Notes under the pieces: model-generated
Seen by the model: only the letters and a program-made list of their open reading frames with translations
Told to the model about the DNA's origin: nothing
Database searches by the model: none
Part shown: one piece after another, positions 46,240-57,950 of the stretch
Numbering within the stretch: position 1 is the stretch's first letter
Layout of the letters: every line of letters starts with the position of its first letter
Assembly (NCBI RefSeq): GCF_003576645.1
Contig: NC_044920.1
Location: 11,465,032-11,529,031, forward strand
Length of the DNA: 64,000 bases
Direction of reading: 5' to 3'
From: Ipomoea triloba
Lineage: Eukaryota > Streptophyta > Magnoliopsida > Solanales > Convolvulaceae
Position numbers and translations under genes: made by a program

Positions 46240-47709
46240 TCAGGGCAGAATGAGTTTGTCTGGAAATGAAGCTGTGCCGTTATTAGGTGCACCTTCTATG
46301 TTGAGGATTGCAGTGACCAAGTTGTATATCTCAACATTCTCAAAAGATGGCACTTTTCGGCCTCTGGCAAAGCGAGGACCATGGCTGATGAAAATGGACC
46401 TCATCGAGAATAATGCATTGTCATAGCCATGCGATCCGCCACACTCTTTCCTCTCAGTGTTCTTCTGCTCGACCTTAAACGCCTCATCAATCAACCCGAT
46501 GATCGGGGCAATTCGGGAACTGCCTGAATAATGCAGCCTGCCAGGTAGCTCCTCCTTGAGATACACTTTCAGGTACTGCCCATTCTCAATTTTCCCTGAT
46601 TGCAACCCCTCATTCATCTTGGCAACAACATCCTTAGCAGAGTAGTTATATGGTGGTTGAATTGCAAGAAGTGGAGAATAGGAGAGAACCCAATCCTTTG
46701 AGATTTGAATCCATGGAGACAAATCATCCAAAAAGATGAGCTTTTTATCACAAGTGCCCACCATCCCATGATCACCAACCATGATAATGTTCACATCCTC
46801 AAAAACCCCTCTACCTTCAAGACCTTGAATCAACCTCCCAATCATCCTATCAATTCTAATCACAGCTTCTGTGATCTCAGGGTCATCAGGCCCAACCTTG
46901 TGGCCCTGGTGATCAGGGTCCTCAAAATACAATGTTATAAAAGAAGGAATTTCATCACTAGGCAAATCAAAGTACTTCAATACAGTATCCACTCTATCCT
47001 CAAAGGCCACAGAACTATTATATCGTTTACAGTAAAACTCCGGGCATGTCCAACAACCTTTATTCACTTCAGACCCAGGCCAGAAGTAAGTTGCAGCCTT
47101 CAAACCATGATTCACCACAGTTTCCCAAAGCGGTTCGGCAAGCCACCACTTAGGATCATGGCTTTGCATAGTGAAATAGTCACCAGTGTTAGGATCAATA
47201 AAGAAATTGTTTATTATCCCATGATAAGCAGGGTAGACACCAGTGACAATAGAGTAATGGTTAGGGAAAGTCAGAGATGGGAAGACTGGAATTAAACCCA
47301 TCTCAGCTTCTGTCCCATTCTTGATTAACCTGTGAATGTTTGGAGTGGTGGCTTTATATTGGAACCCAAACCTAAACCCATCAGAAGATACCAAAAGGAC
47401 AACTGGCCGTTTGAGTTTTTTGAGTGATCTTGAAACCTCAGAAGAATCTGATGAGGAAGAAGATGAGAAGTAGAGAAAGGCAAAAACAATGGCTGCAAAG
47501 AGAGCTATGGAAGTGATGAGAAAAAGAGAAGTGAGAATCAGGGTAGTGAAGGTGGGTTTTGAAGGATTGACTGAAGAAGAATCAGTGTTGAAAGACAGCA
47601 AAGCTATGGTTGACTTTGGGGTTTCTTCTTCTTCTTCTCCTTCCTCCTTAGTGGGGATTGTGGTAGATTTTTTGTTTGGTGATAACAAGGAAAGTGAGTC
47701 AGAATTCAT
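46240..47709 (-). CDS. Nucleotide pyrophosphatase/phosphodiesterase (NPP/ENPP family)
   Basis: A single-exon gene of 489 residues, close to the roughly 460-500 of plant NPPs. An acidic, Ser-rich cytosolic N-terminus is followed by one membrane anchor (about residues 54-81), then an alkaline-phosphatase-fold catalytic domain. Metal and catalytic residues are visible: Asp110 in SDGFRFGF, nucleophile Thr147 in FPSLTFPNHYS, Asp266 and His270 in EDPDHQGHKVGP, Asp313-His314 in VGDHGM, and His427 in GGSHGYDN. The set is complete, so it is likely active. The family hydrolyses nucleotide sugars and nucleoside triphosphates at phosphodiester bonds; plant members are reported in plastids, Golgi or the cell surface, and location here is uncertain. 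As a type II membrane protein the catalytic part would be lumenal or extracellular. A GAA/CTT-rich stretch near residues 20-30 encodes poly-Glu. Confidence 0.93.
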   Translation of the reverse strand: MNSDSLSLLSPNKKSTTIPTKEEGEEEEETPKSTIALLSFNTDSSSVNPSKPTFTTLILTSLFLITSIALFAAIVFAFLYFSSSSSSDSSEVSRSLKKLKRPVVLLVSSDGFRFGFQYKATTPNIHRLIKNGTEAEMGLIPVFPSLTFPNHYSIVTGVYPAYHGIINNFFIDPNTGDYFTMQSHDPKWWLAEPLWETVVNHGLKAATYFWPGSEVNKGCWTCPEFYCKRYNSSVAFEDRVDTVLKYFDLPSDEIPSFITLYFEDPDHQGHKVGPDDPEITEAVIRIDRMIGRLIQGLEGRGVFEDVNIIMVGDHGMVGTCDKKLIFLDDLSPWIQISKDWVLSYSPLLAIQPPYNYSAKDVVAKMNEGLQSGKIENGQYLKVYLKEELPGRLHYSGSSRIAPIIGLIDEAFKVEQKNTERKECGGSHGYDNALFSMRSIFISHGPRFARGRKVPSFENVEIYNLVTAILNIEGAPNNGTASFPDKLILP

Positions 47710-48559
47710 TTGTCAAAATCTGTATTTTTCCCTAAACAAGATCAAAATAAACCAATATCCTCAATGGGCATTCAAATCAAAGATTTCTGTGATCTGGGTT
47801 TTGTTTGCTCTAATGGCTCCCTAAGTGCACACATAAACTAATCAATATGCAAAATTGAACAGTTTGCTTCTGTTACCTGCAGAGCTTGATTGAGAGTCTC
47901 TGGTCAGCAATGTTTGTAACTTTTCTTGGGAAAATTTTATGGGACTTGTGTAATATGAGTATTTCTCAATTTGAATTTCATTGTCTCCCTCCCTCTCTTT
48001 CTCTCTTTCTCTATATTGTTTTGGGTGTGGAGTGAGAGAAAAGGGAAGGAGTGATGGGTGCTTGGATTGGTTGAAAAGTTGGTGTTTGAGACTGAAGGCA
48101 GAGCAGAATGAATGCAGGTAGGTGCTGGAATTTTGTTGGTGAGGATGATGGAGTCAAACCCAAGATTGCCTTTCTTTCTTCCCTTACAATTTTCCTCTTG
48201 TTTTTGTCAGATGAAGAAAACTATGTACTACCAAACTATGTGCAGTCCAATAGGAAGATATTTGGTTTCCTAATTAATAGATCATAACAAAATAGGTAAT
48301 TATATTCATGGTTTGTTTCACACAGTTCAATAAATCCAATAAGCATTGATTCAAATATCATAAAATTTTATTTTGATGAGCATTCGTAATTACTTTCCAA
48401 TTTATACATAAATCTTTAAAAAAAAATTGATTTGTGTGTTTTATTGACAGACAAAAGAGAGTTTTGAAATTTTGCAGATATCAGTAGGAATTACAAAACT
48501 TATTCTCTCTGACTTGGGGCAACATACATAACCTTCCTAAATAAAAGATCTCAACATAT
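47710..48559. promoter_or_regulatory. Intergenic region upstream of the NPP gene
   Basis: About 850 bases separate the NPP start from the 3' end of the next minus-strand gene. A CT-rich run at 47988-48015 (CTCCCTCCCTCTCTTTCTCT on the plus strand, GA-rich on the gene strand) is of the kind often seen near plant transcription starts. No open frame or RNA gene is recognised. Confidence 0.4.
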
Positions 48560-51500
48560 TTAGTCCTCCTTTTCCATTAAAGTTCTCCATTGTTCTTCTG
48601 AAGGAGTTAGTCGATCCATGTAATCTGGGGCGGTGGCGAAGTTTCTATCCTTTGATCTCGCCTCACTTGTCCTGTACGCAAAATTCCGGTTACAAACAAG
48701 AGAAAAGGGCACATCTGTAACTGGAAAGCTCAGTACAATGAAGGATTGAGCAATGGATTACAGTAACATGCTTCTCTTATTTCAAGTATTTTTGTTTCTT
48801 TAGCCATTTCAAAGATGAATAAGATGTCTTATAGTGTTCTTAAGCAATGAATAATGTTACTAGGTTGTATGAATGTGGGACAAGTAACATGAGGCAAGTA
48901 TACAGATTGTAGAGATACCTGGTTTCTTTTTGTCTATTGAGCAGAACAAATATTCCAAAGCCTATGATCACCGCAATTTTGAGTACCTGGATAGAACACC
49001 AGCAAAGAAAATTTGTAGCATATATTGATGATTTGGGGTTGAGATAAACATCTGTACCAACGAAAAAAACCTATTACATAATTTTTAGTGAAACCTTTGG
49101 AGTAGCATGTGTGAGATTTTCAGACCAATCAAATTTAATGAATACAAAGTAAACCTGTCCAAATGGTCCAGAAGAGCCATGTTTTTCTGAGCCTTCATAT
49201 GGCTTGTGTAGTTTTTCGCTGCCTTTCATCGTGGGATCAGTCCCTTGCAGAGAATCTTGCTGAAATTAAGTTCAGAAAATGGAACATTAACCAAAGCTAT
49301 AATTTATTGATTTGATTGCCATTGTAATAACATCCTGAATTATTTATACAGTTATAGTGACTAAGCTGGGAGTTTAGGTAGTTAAGTCTGAAATTTTGAA
49401 TGATGGTCATCATAACCCTTGAAAATTAACTAAATCCGGAATAGTTTAGTACCTTTCCTTGCAAGGAGATCCTCATCTTACTTTGATGAACATTAACTTC
49501 TGTACTGCTATCTTCCAAGAAATTTAGTACCTCTTTACCTGCAGTGGTTATACACAGATGCCTCATATTATCTGGGAATATCCATGCACCAGAGCTTTCA
49601 GAAGCTAATGATTTAAGTTTTTCATTCGAAGCTGCTCTTTGAAAATCAATTGCTCGTGAAATATCCGAGCCAAGTTCTCTTCCTTTTTTCTCTGCAACTG
49701 AAGCAGAATGATCTTTATTTGTTCTCCCAGAGACAGTGCCACTTTCCCGAATGGATAAGCTATTCTTAATACTTGAATTTCCTTTAGAGCTGATGGTTGT
49801 TGCAGTTGACTCCAAATTTTTATAGGAGTAAGATGGTTTAATGCCAACTGGGTTCAGAGCAGTGCGACTACTCTCCCCGTTTTTCCCTGTATTAGTTTGG
49901 GTTTCTTGCCAAGTCTTGGAAACAAGAGGATCCTTTAGAGAACCACCCATTCCAACTATGTTCGGTTGAGATTTTGATGCTTGTGTTTTCGCGAGTGGCC
50001 TTCTTTCCTGCTTCAGCGTTACAAAAAGAAAAGGTTACGCACTTAAAAGGCCAAACCGATCATTCTCCTCAACTAAACTGATACCACAGATGTACCTGAG
50101 ATAAACTCGTTTCAAAGGCACTTATCATTTTTCTAACACTGCTAGATGTTTTCCCAGATACCTGTCCTTCAGGTTTACTAGATTTGTTGTCGCCTTTCTT
50201 CTGGAATCCTAATGTTGTCCCCGCAGCAGCATTTATCTCCAAGACTCGCAACTTAGATTGAGCATGCTGCTCAGAAATTGGTCCTACGAGGGCAGTGCTT
50301 GGCGTTGATTGAGTTTCAAGCTTCTCTGCAGGTGACCGTCTGTCATGTTCACGAAGAGGTACTTCATCCTCTTGTCTCATGGGAGAAGATGAAGTTCCTT
50401 CAGTTCTATCTGTTGCATTCTAAAAGGTGGATTGACTATCAGAAAAGCTGAGGAATGAAAATTCTTTCTCTATTACTAAATTGTTCTGCGTGCAACCAAC
50501 TTTGCAATGATTTCCAATGTTAAAACTTCAAAACTATTAAACTTTTGAGAAACACTCCTAGAATCTGTTGAACATTTATATAATAAATGGTTGAATATGT
50601 TAATTTAGACATGTCTACCGGAAGCATAAATAATATTTTGGTGTTGTGGAGTTTAGAAATATTATTTATGTTTGGTAGGAATTTTATATAATTTGATTTA
50701 TCAAGAAATTTTGGAAAATTTTCATGATTTAAAGAAGTAGAGAAGTTAGACTTAAGGTGACTTTCTTGAAAGTCCGTTAACTTCTCGGATCAACTTCTTG
50801 TGAGTTAACTTCTCGGATGAAAGTCCGAAAGGTTTACTTCTCGTGAGTTAACTCGGAATAAAGTCCAAAAGGTTTTGAAAAATTTTCCTCATATAAGTAA
50901 TAGGATATCATAGTACTCCGTATGTTCCAAGAAGTTGTAAATATCTAATCTAAAAACATAATAAGTGTGAAGGAAGGTTATACCCTTCATTTATGTTCAT
51001 TTTTTCCGTTAAGTTTCTTTTGTACATTATGCTATAAAAATTGTACTTTACAATATGTTACACAAACATACCCGTACCGTTATAACTTCCATTATCTTTT
51101 CTACTATTGTTACCATGCGCATGCATCCACTATATACTTTCTAATATTAATGTTGGGCACCTACTTTTTGCGCATCGCGCATAAGAAAAACTAGTTATAT
51201 TTATAAATGTAATGAATTTTTTATCAGTTACACACTTACACACATATTTAATATGTGAATAATTTAAATATTAAATTTAAAGTATTGTAGTCATTTTGAA
51301 AAGTAGTGATTGTGGAAGTTACAAAAAACTTCCTATAACCTTCTTTTTTTTTTTTTGAAAACTCCTATAACCTTCTTAATTACTCTAGTCTTTAAGATGA
51401 TTTAATAAAGGACGTCTATGATAGATATAAAAGATCTTGTATTTCAAAAATTCTGATTTGTTTACTCTTAGTTGCTTGCTAGGGAAATCAGAAACTTTTA

Positions 51501-52713
51501 GGACAGTGAGCTATCCTATCTCATGCTTGATGATTGTGATCAAACATTTCCTTGTTTTTCTGTGTCTCAGATTCCTTTACGAGACTCGGGCAATATTCTT
51601 TTCCTACAGAATCTTGACATAAGCAAATCCAAGAATAACAGAAAAGTTTCCAAAAGAATTGATATAAGACAGGATAATAAAGATTTCTATGTTCTTTTCC
51701 TTAAAAATATAGTCCAGGTTAGTATGGATGAACAAACCTGAAAGCTCCCTCTTAAAATCCCTGACAGCAGTGGCAGTTTCTGCTATACCACAAATTCTGT
51801 CTTGCTTCTTTCTCATAGCAGATTCTCTCTGCAAGACCGACGAAAGTGCATTTCTGAATAAACATCGCTAAATCATTGATACAAGCTAAAAAGTGGTTGG
51901 GCCACCAAACCAAACTAAAAAAGTCTTGCTCATGGCCTTATAAACTAATATGTTCTATATTAATTTTTCAATGTGGAACTCTTAAAAACGGAAGTAGAAA
52001 AAAAATCAATACCACATTGCGAATGCGGTTGCGTTCATCTTCACTGAGGATGAACTGCAACTTCATGTGGACATAACCCCCTCCTTCAAGATGAAATATG
52101 TCATCCCAGGAGCCCTTTTCAACTATTAATGTGGTTTTAACACCTGTCATGGAAACCAACTTACAATGAGAAAAACTTTAAATTGAAGCACGTACAGAGA
52201 GGTGATAGACCTACCTGTATGAGAAATTTCATTCCCCTCATCATCCTGAAGCATAACAACCAAATCGTCTCGAAAGGTTGTCAAGGGGCTATAAAAGTGT
52301 CATCACAAAAACCAAGATTCAGTACAACATATATTCACCCTGACTAGCAAATGAAAGCCAAAAATTATGCAAGAATTTGAAATCATTACAATGTGAAATC
52401 TCCTTTATCCCAAGTTTGGTATACTGTCTTCCCCATGGAAACTGCACCAGAAACAATAATTCCTTTGTCAAATCCCAGCAAAACCATAGAATTTCTCAGT
52501 CCCTTTTAGGGTTTCCAAAGAGGATTGATGGAAAATTCACCTTTAAGAGAAACTGAGGAGGGTGGTGATGAAGATGAAAGCTCCTTGAATTCCAAAACTA
52601 GATTGAGCAAAGAGCAAAACAAATAGTTCACATAAAGAGGAATTCTGGCTGTAAATACTAATATCTGTTAGGGAGAAGCTTTGGGTACCTGAAACTTGGA
52701 TTGTTCCTGGCAT
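48560..52713 (-). CDS. Plant protein with N-terminal C2-like domain and C-terminal membrane segment, function unknown
   Basis: Exons I can place: 52689-52713 (ATG, MPGTIQVS), 52541-52597 (LEFKELSSSSPPSS), 52394-52441 (VSMGKTVYQTWDKGDFT), 52217-52292 (PLTTFRDDLVVMLQDDEGN), 52013-52142 (IVEKGSWDDIFHLEGGGYVH, LSEDERNRIR), 51750-51839 (SAMRKKQDRICGIAETATAV), about 50098-50420, 49454-50007, about 49156-49260, 48926-48988 and 48560-48672 (TAA stop). Splice phases join cleanly across the first five exons. The first about 115 residues look like a compact C2-type beta domain; a long Ser/Thr-rich, probably disordered middle follows. VLKIAVIIGFGIFVLL is a single membrane segment before a short tail with DYMDRLTPSEEQW. 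I do not recognise a named family. The layout suggests a membrane-anchored scaffold or lipid-binding protein; that is inference. An intron of about 1.3 kb holds repeats. Confidence 0.75.
50945..51191 (+). mobile_element. Possible small Helitron in an intron
   Basis: The 3' end TGCGCATCGCGCATAAGAAAAACTAG|T has a perfect 5-bp stem-loop (TGCGC ATC GCGCA) about nine bases before CTAG and is followed by T, as expected for Helitron insertion between A and T. The proposed 5' end, A|TCTAATCTAAAAACAT, is the usual TC start but is weak. No RepHel gene, so non-autonomous if real. Confidence 0.4.
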
Positions 52714-53177
52714 TGGGGAGGACACTCAGCAATGGACATTTAGCAGAAGAATTGGGAATTGCTGTCACTTCACCAGTTCTCAATGAATTTTGAGCTCCTA
52801 TCAGAGCAGCAAATCAGAAGCAGGGGAAGCATTGGCTTCCCTGGATAGAATGGAAATTTGGTTGGATGGAAGAATAGCTATGTGGATGAGTTGAGAAAGA
52901 TGGGTGGGTCCACTATCCATGCCATTTATTAGACACCTCTAAATCTCTCCTTTTGTCTCACCTGGAGTCTGGACCACCTTAGCCCGCTTGTTCACTTGTT
53001 CTGACTTCTAAAACAAAATTGCTCAAAGATCACTAATAAACAAAATTACGGCCTTAAAGGTGCCTCCTGTTAGAAGGGCCTTCTCAGGACACCTCGTGGA
53101 CCTTCCAAAAAAAATAAGGACCAAATAAAGTTGGGGACTTGCTTCTTCTATTGATGAAATGTTCTTGGATTTTTATA
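52714..53177. other. Upstream region of the C2-like gene
   Basis: No open frame of interest. It should contain the promoter and 5' UTR of the minus-strand gene starting at 52713; I see no clear TATA box that I would defend. Confidence 0.3.
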
Positions 53178-54080
53178 GGCTAAAGTGTCATTTCTCACCG
53201 TGAACTATATTGGATTATTCATGTCGCACATTGAACTTTCATAACGTCCATTTCGATACACAAACCATTAATTTTTTTTCATCTAGCATTTTTCACAAGT
53301 TACCAAGATTACTATGATGACATGGCACAGGTAATTTTTTTTAATACACACGGGACAAGCAATTAGCTTATGTGGATCTTCTTTTTAAGTCAACCCAAAT
53401 TTTTTAAGTAAACCCCAAAAATCAACGTCTCACGCTGCCCCTCCTCTGTGCCTTCAACCAAACCAGTGCTCACTAGACCAAATCACCACAACCCCACCAC
53501 AATCCACTGATCCTCCCCCTCCCTTGCGGCAGCATGCGCCGAGCCCACCGACGACCTGCCTAGGGGTGACCGCGGTTCGTTCCGGTTTCGAACCGCCGGT
53601 TCACGGTTTCAAGGTTACACAAACCGGAACCAGAACCTTATATAAAGGTTCCAATTCCGGTTCAACCAGAATTTCTTTTTTTTTTTTTAGTTTATATAAT
53701 TATATATAATATGTTTTGTTATTATTAAAAACATATTATAAATTTTTTTATTATTATTTTGGCTACTGCCTACTGGCAGTAGCTAAATATAATTTTTTTG
53801 ATATATATATTTAGCTACTGCCAGTAGCTAAATGCCTAAATATAAGAATTTTTTTATTTTATTTTACGGTTCCGGTACCGGTTGTTGGGCTGGAGAAGGT
53901 TTAGAAGAAAAAAAAAAAAAGTCCAAGTCAGCATAGATTACCTATAACTTGTAGGTAACCTGTAAAAATTGCTAGATGAAAAAAAATTAATGGTTTGTGT
54001 ATCGAAATAGATCTTATGAAAGTTCAAGGTGCGGCATGAATAATCCAATATAGTTCATGGTGCGGGGTGACATTTTAGCC
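53178..54080. mobile_element. Foldback MULE-type element (903 bp)
   Basis: The ends GGCTAAAGTGTCATTTCTCACC and the complement of GGTGACATTTTAGCC are inverted. The inversion extends about 150 bases on each side (for example TGAACTATATTGGATTATTC and its complement). Flanking 9-mers ATTTTTATA (53169-53177) and ATTTTTACA (54081-54089) match at 8 of 9. A hAT-like insertion sits at about 53562-53900. Confidence 0.8.
53562..53900. mobile_element. Probable hAT-type MITE nested in the foldback element
   Basis: It opens with AGGGGTGACCGCGGTTCGTT and contains repeated CCGGTTC / GAACCGG words at both ends (to TTCCGGTACCGGTTG at about 53885), a composition typical of non-autonomous hAT elements in plants. 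A GCTACTGCCAGTAGC palindrome lies inside. I could not fix a TSD. Confidence 0.5.
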
Positions 54081-54239
54081 ATTTTTACATGTACTAATCT
54101 ACTCTTACATCGACTAAAATGGTTAAAAATTGTAAGATGAGTGATCGTTGAGTTGGTGGGTAGTAAAGAGTCATCACATAGTAAAGGTGGACATGGAGTT
54201 GGGGAGGGAGTCAAGATTGGATAATGCAGGGTCAACTAC

Positions 54240-55270
54240 GGTTGAAGTACTAAATCAAATACATTAATACGCATTTAACATATTTCAAAATAATCACTAC
54301 ATTACAAATTTACTAAAGTTTAGAATAAATCATTTATAATTGAATATGATAACGCTAAATACGGCAATAAGAAACTTAAAGCGGGTAAATACGATCTCTT
54401 ATTATTGCAAAAGGATCAAAGCCCGAGTTACAATATAAAAAGGGCTCGACGGGTCGGCAGTAGGCTTTCCTACTGTTCGAGCACACTTCAAGGCTTAGTG
54501 TAGAATCAAGCCAAAGATCCCTCTCTCTCCTCATTAATGCGGTATTTATAAGAAGGGAAAGTTGCGATCTCCAGGGTTCCGGCATGGCAAGCACGTGGCG
54601 CGCATGCGCCTACCTCGCTCCTTGCCCAAGCGGGAAAGAGCACGTGGCGGCCCCAACATATCCATTGTCAATCAATCGAGGTCACAACCGATCTGAGGCG
54701 GTCGGACCGAACACCGGTCGGGCCGAGTGGCCGATCTACCGACCGTGAGAATACTATCTGAGTATCCGACCAGCATAAGCGAGTATTAACACTATCAGAA
54801 TATAATCTATATTAAATTATTTTATAATATGATTTTCAATGTACATTGTTTTGTACGGTTGAAAGAATGAAAACATTCACATATATTTTAAAAGACTATT
54901 GATTATTTCTTGAAAACATAATGCTTTCTCAAATATAAATATTACAAAATTTTTATATTATTACACATGTTAACTTAAATACAAAATTCACCACATAACC
55001 ACAAATCTTCATAATTAACCAAAACAAATGTATCTTGATATCCATTATTTAGAATCAAACAAAACAAGTATTTAAAATAAACAATAGAATATGATACAAA
55101 AATTAACCGAACAAGTAGGTAGGAACAAAAACAAAAACAAAAACAAAAAAAAAACAAAACAAAAAACAAAACAAAAAGGAAAACAAAAACAAAACAAAAA
55201 AGTAACTTGAAAAATATGCATAGATTTTAATAATGACAAATTATCATTTTATAGCTCATAAGGCGTATAT
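54240..55270. other. Unclassified repeat-like segment, no gene
   Basis: 54360-54780 is GC-richer than its surroundings, with GCACGTGGCGCGCATGCGCC and GAGCACGTGGCGG (two CACGTG cores) and CCGACC/GGTCGG words. It resembles LTR sequence but I found no paired end. 54800-55270 is AT-rich, with a CAAAAA-type simple repeat at about 55120-55200. Confidence 0.4.
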
Positions 55271-55863
55271 AAGCAAATTATGCTGTGTACCCAGGTCCAC
55301 CTTGCAAGGTGGACCTGGGTCCAAAACTACGTCATTTTGTCTTTTTTTTTTTTTTAATTAGTAAACATATTGCTGAATATAGAGTTGTCAAAAAATGTGT
55401 GAATGTAGAGGTTTCAAAGTGTGAATGTAGAATATAGAAATTGTGAATGTAGACTTATGATTGTGTTAATGTAGAGTTGCCCAGAAATGTGTGAATGTGG
55501 AGGTTTCAAATTGTGAATATGGAGTATAAAAATCGTGAATGTAGAGTTATGCATGTGTGAATCTGTAATAGAGTTAAGAAGTTCTAGCAACTTGTAGCCC
55601 TGTAATGTGTGAATGTGGAGTTCTCAAGTTGTGAATATGGAGTATAGGACATGTGAATATAGAGTTTTGAATGTGTGAATGAATAACAGTGTTAATATAG
55701 TTACTAAACATATAATCTTGTAATGTGTGAATGTGGAGTTTACAAATTGTGAATGTAGAGTATAGTGTATGTGAATGTAGAGTTTGTGTTCCACATTTCA
55801 GGCCGTCGTTTTTGGACCCAGGTCCACCTTGCAAGGTGGATCTGGGTCCACGACATAACTATT
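55271..55863. mobile_element. Non-autonomous member of the hairpin-ended MULE family (593 bp)
   Basis: A perfect 9-base TSD GGCGTATAT lies at 55262-55270 and 55864-55872. The left end is AAGCAAATTATGCTGTGTACCC and then a hairpin with arms CCCAGGTCCACC and GGTGGACCTGGG around TTGCAA. The right end is the inverted equivalent (one mismatch in the arm). The interior carries TGTGAATGTAGAGTT repeats on the plus strand. This is the small partner of the 20-kb MULE and could be mobilised by its transposase. Confidence 0.92.
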
Positions 55864-56069
55864 GGCGTATATATGTATGGTTCTAATTGAGGGAAACTAG
55901 TAAGTATGTTAAATAACGTTTGAATGTGAGTCAACAATATAGAAAAGACATAATTTGAAATTGGAGATAACTAGAGTCTGGAGAAGTTGAGAAGATGAAA
56001 AAGTTTATGGTTGAACCTATAAGATTAATTTAAGTGGGAGGGTGCCAAATATTTTGAAAGAAGAACAAA

Positions 56070-56200
56070 GTTTTGATATACTATATAATATTTTTTTTAA
56101 AAAATTTAATATTATATATAATATTAAAAAAATTGGGGGTGGGGTGGGGTGGCCAAGGCCCCCCATGGCATATACTTGCCTCCGTCCTTGCATGGAGCTG
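56070..56200. mobile_element. hAT-like element terminus, other end not found
   Basis: GGGGTGGGGTGGGGTGGCCAAGG followed by GCCTCCGTCCTTG is the inverse of the CAGGGACGGA...GGGG start seen at 44659, so it is probably one end of another hAT-like element. Its partner end and TSD were not located. Confidence 0.4.
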
Positions 56201-56352
56201 TGAATAGCAAATTATTGTGTGGATCATAAATACAAAGTACATTTTTAATATATTAAAAGTATATTTTTTTGTACTGAATGTACATTATTTAAAATTATAT
56301 AAAATAATATACTTTCAATACTCAAATAATGTACTTTTAAATAATGTATTTT

Positions 56353-56711
56353 GGGTGTGTTTGGTTCATGGGTTTAGCTATCAGGAATGGAATCAAAGTC
56401 ATTGTTATTCTTTAATTGACAAGTTTCTAGAACACTACTATGAGATTTGATTATTACATCCTTAATTAGAAAACACATTCTCTAATAAAATAATGGGAAA
56501 AGGTACAAATAAGCCACTGAACTATTTAAGGGATAACAATTAAGCCACTGAACTTGAATAAGCTCTAAATTCAATCCTGAACCTGGAAAAAAAAAAGAAC
56601 AAGTAGCATTTTTAGCAGGTTAACAAGAAATTTGTGCTGATTAGGATACCATATGTAATTTTTATTTTATATTTTATTATTATTATTATTAATTTATTAT
56701 TATCCTACTAG

Positions 56712-56753
<42 letters not shown>

Positions 56754-57296
56754 TTAATGGTCAAATACTTAGTAGGATAATAAAAAAATATAAAATAAAA
56801 ATTACACATGACATCCTAATAAGCACAGATTTGTTGTTAACCTGCTAAAAATGCTAATTTCTCTTATTTTTTCTTTTTCAGGTTCAAGGACGAATTTGGA
56901 GCTTATTCGAGTTAGGTGGCTTAATTGCTATCCCCAAATAGTTCAGTGACCTATTTGTACTTTTTCCCTAAAATAAGGGTTTCATTCCATTATTCTCCAT
57001 CCTAATTGGTAATTTGATTTTTAAGTTAGGATTAATGATTTTAGATTTTTTTTTGTTCATATTGATGCTTTGAATGTCTTTATATTAGAATAAATTGTCT
57101 TGATTTTTTGTTCATATATTTTTAAAACTTTTATTCCCGTTATAGGATCATATTTAACCAAACAACAATATTGGTAATCATTATAATTCCACCCTACTAC
57201 TAAATATGCAAAATACTTTCACTAAATCCCATTACCATTACCATATATTTGATTCCTTTTCCGATTCCGATTCTCATGTGCGAACTAAACACACCA
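56353..57296. mobile_element. TIR element starting GGGTGTGTTTGGTTC, interrupted by a foldback MITE
   Basis: Left GGGTGTGTTTGGTTCATGGG and right GCGAACTAAACACACC are inverted with mismatches. Inner parts (AATGGAATCAAAG and CCTTTTTCCGATTCC side) also pair loosely. The class (hAT or PIF/Harbinger) is not settled since no clean TSD was seen. The interruption is 56495-56968. Confidence 0.55.
56495..56968. mobile_element. Foldback MULE-type MITE (474 bp)
   Basis: The ends GGGAAAAGGTACAAATA and TATTTGTACTTTTTCCC are inverted, with about 170-base arms (AAGCCACTGAACTATTTAAG paired with its complement). Flanking 9-mers TAAAATAAT and TAAAATAAG match at 8 of 9. A central TTA trinucleotide repeat (about 56680-56755) is present. 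Confidence 0.85.
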
Positions 57297-57518
57297 TTTA
57301 TGTACATAAATAATTTATTTTTTAGTATATTAAAAATGTATCTTTTTTTATTTAGGTCCATGTAATAATGTTTGGCTATAAATGGGATTGGCCTCGGGTT
57401 AGGCCTACGTCCAGACTAAGCCCGACTGTCCCACCCTAACCAGGCCCAAGACCAACCCAATCTTGTGAATGTGAGGCACGGGCAAGGGCACAATAAATAG
57501 TCACCTCTAAGGCTCCAC

Positions 57519-57950
57519 CACGGCAAATTATGCTATGGATCCGGGTCCACCTTGCAAGGTAGATCCAAGTCCAAAACATGCGTCTGTAATATTTTGTGAA
57601 TATAAAGTTAAAAAATTGTGAATATAAGAGTTCAAAAACTGTGAATATATGAATTCAAAAATTGTGAATATAGAGTCAAAAATTGTGTTATAGTGTTGAA
57701 TATAGAGTTCTTTAATTGTGAATATAGAGTTCTTTAATTGTGAATATAAAGTTATAAAATTATGAATATAGAGTTATGAAATTGTGAATATAGAATTCTG
57801 TAATTGTCTAGTGTGAATATAGAGTTAAAAAATGATAAATAATAGAGTTAAAAATTTGTTAGAGTTTTGCAATTGTAAATATTAAGTTCTGTAATTCTAT
57901 ATGTTGAGATCTAAAATTGTAAATATATAGTTCAAAAATTGTAACCCCTC
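57519..57950. mobile_element. Truncated member of the hairpin-ended MULE family
   Basis: GGCAAATTATGCTATGGATC leads into a degraded hairpin (GGGTCCACC TTGCAA GGTAGATCC). It is followed by TGTGAATATAAAGTT / TTGTGAATATAGAGTT repeats to about 57950. No right terminus is present. Confidence 0.75.

Noticed and set aside
46705..47295. 196-residue plus-strand ORF
   Set aside because: Antisense shadow of the NPP coding sequence.
44659..56190. A single 11-kb hAT element between the two CAGGGACGG-type ends
   Set aside because: The left element has its own right end and TSD at 46041-46049, and ordinary genes lie between.
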